A stretch of 5,450 bases of DNA from Reyranella sp. (GTDB lineage: Bacteria; Pseudomonadota; Alphaproteobacteria; Reyranellales; Reyranellaceae), in contig JAUXRT010000245.1 of assembly GCA_030681635.1 (NCBI GenBank), forward strand, positions 1 through 5,450. Direction: 5' to 3'. The position numbers were made by a program, and so were the translations under genes. Positions within the stretch are counted from its first letter, which is position 1, and each line of letters opens with the position of its first letter. This document shows, piece by piece, positions 3,291-5,450 of the stretch. Below the pieces are notes generated by a model that was not told the origin of the DNA, searched no databases, and worked only from the letters and a program-made list of their open reading frames with translations.

Positions 3291-5450
3291 TCAATTCCCC
3301 GCGCCGCGGCCCATGTTCATGGTCGGCGCCGACAAAGGCCCCTTCACCGTCATGACGTAGTCCGCCGGCCCGCGCTGGCCGGTGTCGATGCCGATGGTGG
3401 TGTCGGTGGTTGCCTCGATCAGGCTGTTGCGGCTGGTGACGAGGGCCACCGCGTTCTGGCCCTGCACCGTGTGGTTCTGCAGGCTGAGGACGCCGCCGCC
3501 GAGCTGAAGTTCGCCCTTGAGGGCGCTCTGATGGTTGATGAAACCCTGCAGCACGGCGGAGCTGAAGCCCATCTCGCTGCTGAAGATGCTGCCGACGCCG
3601 GTGGCGAAGGAGGCGAACGAAAGCGAGCCCCTGGTCACCGTGGGATAGATGTAGCCGCTCACCTGGCCGCGGCCGGTCAGCGAATCGCGGATCGACCCGG
3701 GTGAGTCGCCGCGGCCCTTGATCTCGATGTCCATCACGTTGAGCTTGCCGTCGATCGCCACGCCCAGGTGGTCGTTGCCGAAGGTGTTGGTGCCGGCCGT
3801 GCCGCGCATCATCTCGCCCAGGTAGATGCCCTGCAGGCTGCCGTTGAGGTCGACCGTCAGCGCCTGCTTGGACGCATCCACCGTGCCGTTGAAGTCGACG
3901 GCGCCGCCGTAGAACTGCCCCGTCAGCTTGGCGATCTTGAAGACGCCGTTCTTGAGGGTGGCCGAGAGATCGGCGTAGGTCACCTGCACCGAGCCAACCG
4001 CGATCGCACTGGTGAAGAGCGTCAGCGAGGCGTCGAAGGCGCGGAGTGCCGACAGGTCGATGGGCTTGCCCGTGGTCGCACGCGCGGCGGCAGCCGGCGC
4101 CGGAGTCGCCACGGGGGCTGCCGGTGCCGCTGGCGCCGCGGGGGCCGGTCCCGCGCGGGGCCCGCCATCGGCCGAGACGCCCAGCCATTTGTCGAAGTCG
4201 AGGGTCCCCGGAATTTTCAGGTTCGCCGTGATGTTCGGCCGCGGCCCCAGGGTGGCGTCGATCTTGCCCGTCATCGCCGTCGCCAGCGCCAGGAGGTTGC
4301 CGTCGAAGGTCGCGCGGTCGGCGTTGCCCCTGAAGCTGCCAGTGGCGGAGATCGCCCCGATGCCGGTCTGGTTGCGGCCGGTGGCGACCGACACCAGCCG
4401 GCTCGCATCCGCCGTGCTGATGTCGAAGCTAGAGAAGTCGAAGCGGAATTTCTCGCCCAGCACGAGGGTACCGGTGGCGTGCGCCGTGGCCCCCAGCATG
4501 GTGGCGGCAAGGTTGCGCAGCGTCAGCGTGTCGATGGTTCCCGCCATCCCGCCGCTGGCCGATGCCGCGCCGATCTTGCCGTTCAGGAACTTCGGCAACG
4601 CTGCATAGTCGAGCAGCTTGTCGGCATCCGGCGCGGTGGCGTTGAAGGTGATGTCGAAGCGCGGCGCCGTGCCGAAATCGCTCACCTGTCCCTTCAGGTC
4701 GGCCTTGGCGCCCAGCAGGTCGGCGACCTTGAGGCCGTTCAGCTTGAGCAGCCGGCCCTGCGCCACCACATCGGCCTCGACGCCCTTCAGCGGCTGGCCG
4801 CGATAGATCAGATTGGTGATCTTGGCCTTCAGCCCGAAGCTGGGCGCCGTCGGATCGGCCGGGACATTGGCGGCAGCCGGGACGGTGGCGGCCACCGGAG
4901 TCGCGGTCGCGACGGGCAAGGCCGCCGATCCTCCCGCCGCCTGCTGGGGCATGTAAGCATCGAGGTCGAAGCGGTCGATCTGGAGCTGCGCCGCCAAGGC
5001 GATCGGCACGCCCATGGTGAGGCTGGCGCCGCCGGTGGCACTCACGCCGTCGAGGGCGAAGGTGGCTTCGGTCAGTTGCAGCCTGTCGGCGACCGTCACG
5101 ATCTTGCCATGCCCACTCAGGGTCTGCAGGCGATCGGCCGGCACGCCGGAGACGTCGATATCGAGCCACTTCAGCGTCTCGCGAAGCTTGGGGCCATTCA
5201 GGCTGAACTCGCCGCCGGCGGCCGGCTTGGCGGGATCGCCGGTCGCCGCCGCGCTCGCCCGCAGCGTCATGTCGCCCGGCAGCTCCGCCTTGAAGTGCGG
5301 CAGCGCCATGACGCCCTTGCGGATGTCGAAGCCCACCGACAGGTCGCGGATCGCGCGCTTGCGGTAGAGCAACTCGGCAACATCGATCTTCACCGACACG
5401 CCGAGTTCCGGCGGGAAGGGTGAGCGCGCGACCGCGGGAGCCGGCGGCAC
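3291..5450 (-). CDS. AsmA-family envelope protein (C-terminal 719 residues; start outside window)
   Basis: The frame is open from the right edge to TGA at 3291. The GTG at the very edge is not a credible start, since it falls inside a Pro/Ala-rich stretch followed by ordinary domain sequence. AsmA-like proteins are anchored by an N-terminal helix in the inner membrane and form long periplasmic beta-grooves linked to lipid transport and outer membrane homeostasis. By residue from the edge, recurring beta-rich segments begin near 17, 206 and 463, each with a pattern like 'sL.yrg..l..v...v....g.l.l..l'. Each is preceded by a Pro/Ala-rich linker (2-14, 172-204, 429-458). The AsmA C-terminal region runs from about 464: KLTGQFYGGAVDFNGTV (508-524), LTGRGQVSGYIYP (591-603), then GELQLGGGVLSLQNHTVQG (646-664), and it ends in PLSAPTMNMG. 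No membrane segment is visible in this part, as expected for the distal portion. It converges on the DsbA-like gene across the repeat locus. Confidence 0.88.
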   Translation of the reverse strand: MPPAPAVARSPFPPELGVSVKIDVAELLYRKRAIRDLSVGFDIRKGVMALPHFKAELPGDMTLRASAAATGDPAKPAAGGEFSLNGPKLRETLKWLDIDVSGVPADRLQTLSGHGKIVTVADRLQLTEATFALDGVSATGGASLTMGVPIALAAQLQIDRFDLDAYMPQQAAGGSAALPVATATPVAATVPAAANVPADPTAPSFGLKAKITNLIYRGQPLKGVEADVVAQGRLLKLNGLKVADLLGAKADLKGQVSDFGTAPRFDITFNATAPDADKLLDYAALPKFLNGKIGAASASGGMAGTIDTLTLRNLAATMLGATAHATGTLVLGEKFRFDFSSFDISTADASRLVSVATGRNQTGIGAISATGSFRGNADRATFDGNLLALATAMTGKIDATLGPRPNITANLKIPGTLDFDKWLGVSADGGPRAGPAPAAPAAPAAPVATPAPAAAARATTGKPIDLSALRAFDASLTLFTSAIAVGSVQVTYADLSATLKNGVFKIAKLTGQFYGGAVDFNGTVDASKQALTVDLNGSLQGIYLGEMMRGTAGTNTFGNDHLGVAIDGKLNVMDIEIKGRGDSPGSIRDSLTGRGQVSGYIYPTVTRGSLSFASFATGVGSIFSSEMGFSSAVLQGFINHQSALKGELQLGGGVLSLQNHTVQGQNAVALVTSRNSLIEATTDTTIGIDTGQRGPADYVMTVKGPLSAPTMNMGRGAGN

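Noticed and set aside
3768..5423. A 551-codon open frame on the plus strand opposite the AsmA-like gene
   Set aside because: Its composition (Arg/Gly/Val/Asp rich, no motifs) is the expected antisense shadow of the AsmA-like frame, which shows clear family features.
5448..5450. GTG at the right edge as the start of the AsmA-like gene
   Set aside because: It is at the window limit, inside a Pro/Ala-rich linker, and lacks the N-terminal membrane anchor expected of the family; the gene clearly continues beyond the window.

Overview
The window is GC-rich and densely coding. Its protein types and the repeat family between its genes suggest an alphaproteobacterium, perhaps Hyphomicrobiales (Bradyrhizobium-like) or a Reyranella-like relative. 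This is inferred from composition, gene style and the short palindromic repeats with GTCTCGA and CCTCA..TGAGG arms. No marker gene here fixes the genus.

Layout. Positions 1-463 (minus) hold the N-terminal third of a class III, PLP-dependent aminotransferase of the glutamate-1-semialdehyde aminomutase-like group, cut by the left edge. Upstream on the same strand is a small one-domain cupin (592-942). The 128 bp between them is almost filled by an inverted pair of palindromic repeats that runs up to the aminotransferase ribosome binding site. Divergent from the cupin, after 49 bp, is a HAD-family phosphatase (992-1654, plus). It converges on a short-chain dehydrogenase/reductase (1651-2352, minus), and the two stop codons overlap in the tetramer CTAA. 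The SDR has Phe where the catalytic Tyr is expected. A 69 bp divergent gap leads to a cytosolic DsbA/FrnE-type oxidoreductase with a CPWC active site (2422-3093, plus). The next 197 bp contains a second inverted pair of the same repeats, each member carrying a nested 24 bp palindrome. From 3291 to the right edge (minus) is the C-terminal 719 residues of a large AsmA-family envelope protein, whose start lies outside the window.

How the genes relate. I see no single pathway. The cupin and aminotransferase could be co-transcribed. The HAD, SDR and DsbA-like genes look like independent housekeeping or accessory metabolism genes in alternating orientation, and the AsmA-like gene is a separate envelope unit. 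There is no phage, IS transposase, CRISPR array, rRNA or tRNA. The most distinctive content is the two composite palindromic repeat loci. In the second, the nested palindrome differs between its two copies only by a compensatory base-pair change and sits at different points of the host repeat. That fits a structured small element inserted twice, or a composite repeat rearranged by inversion.
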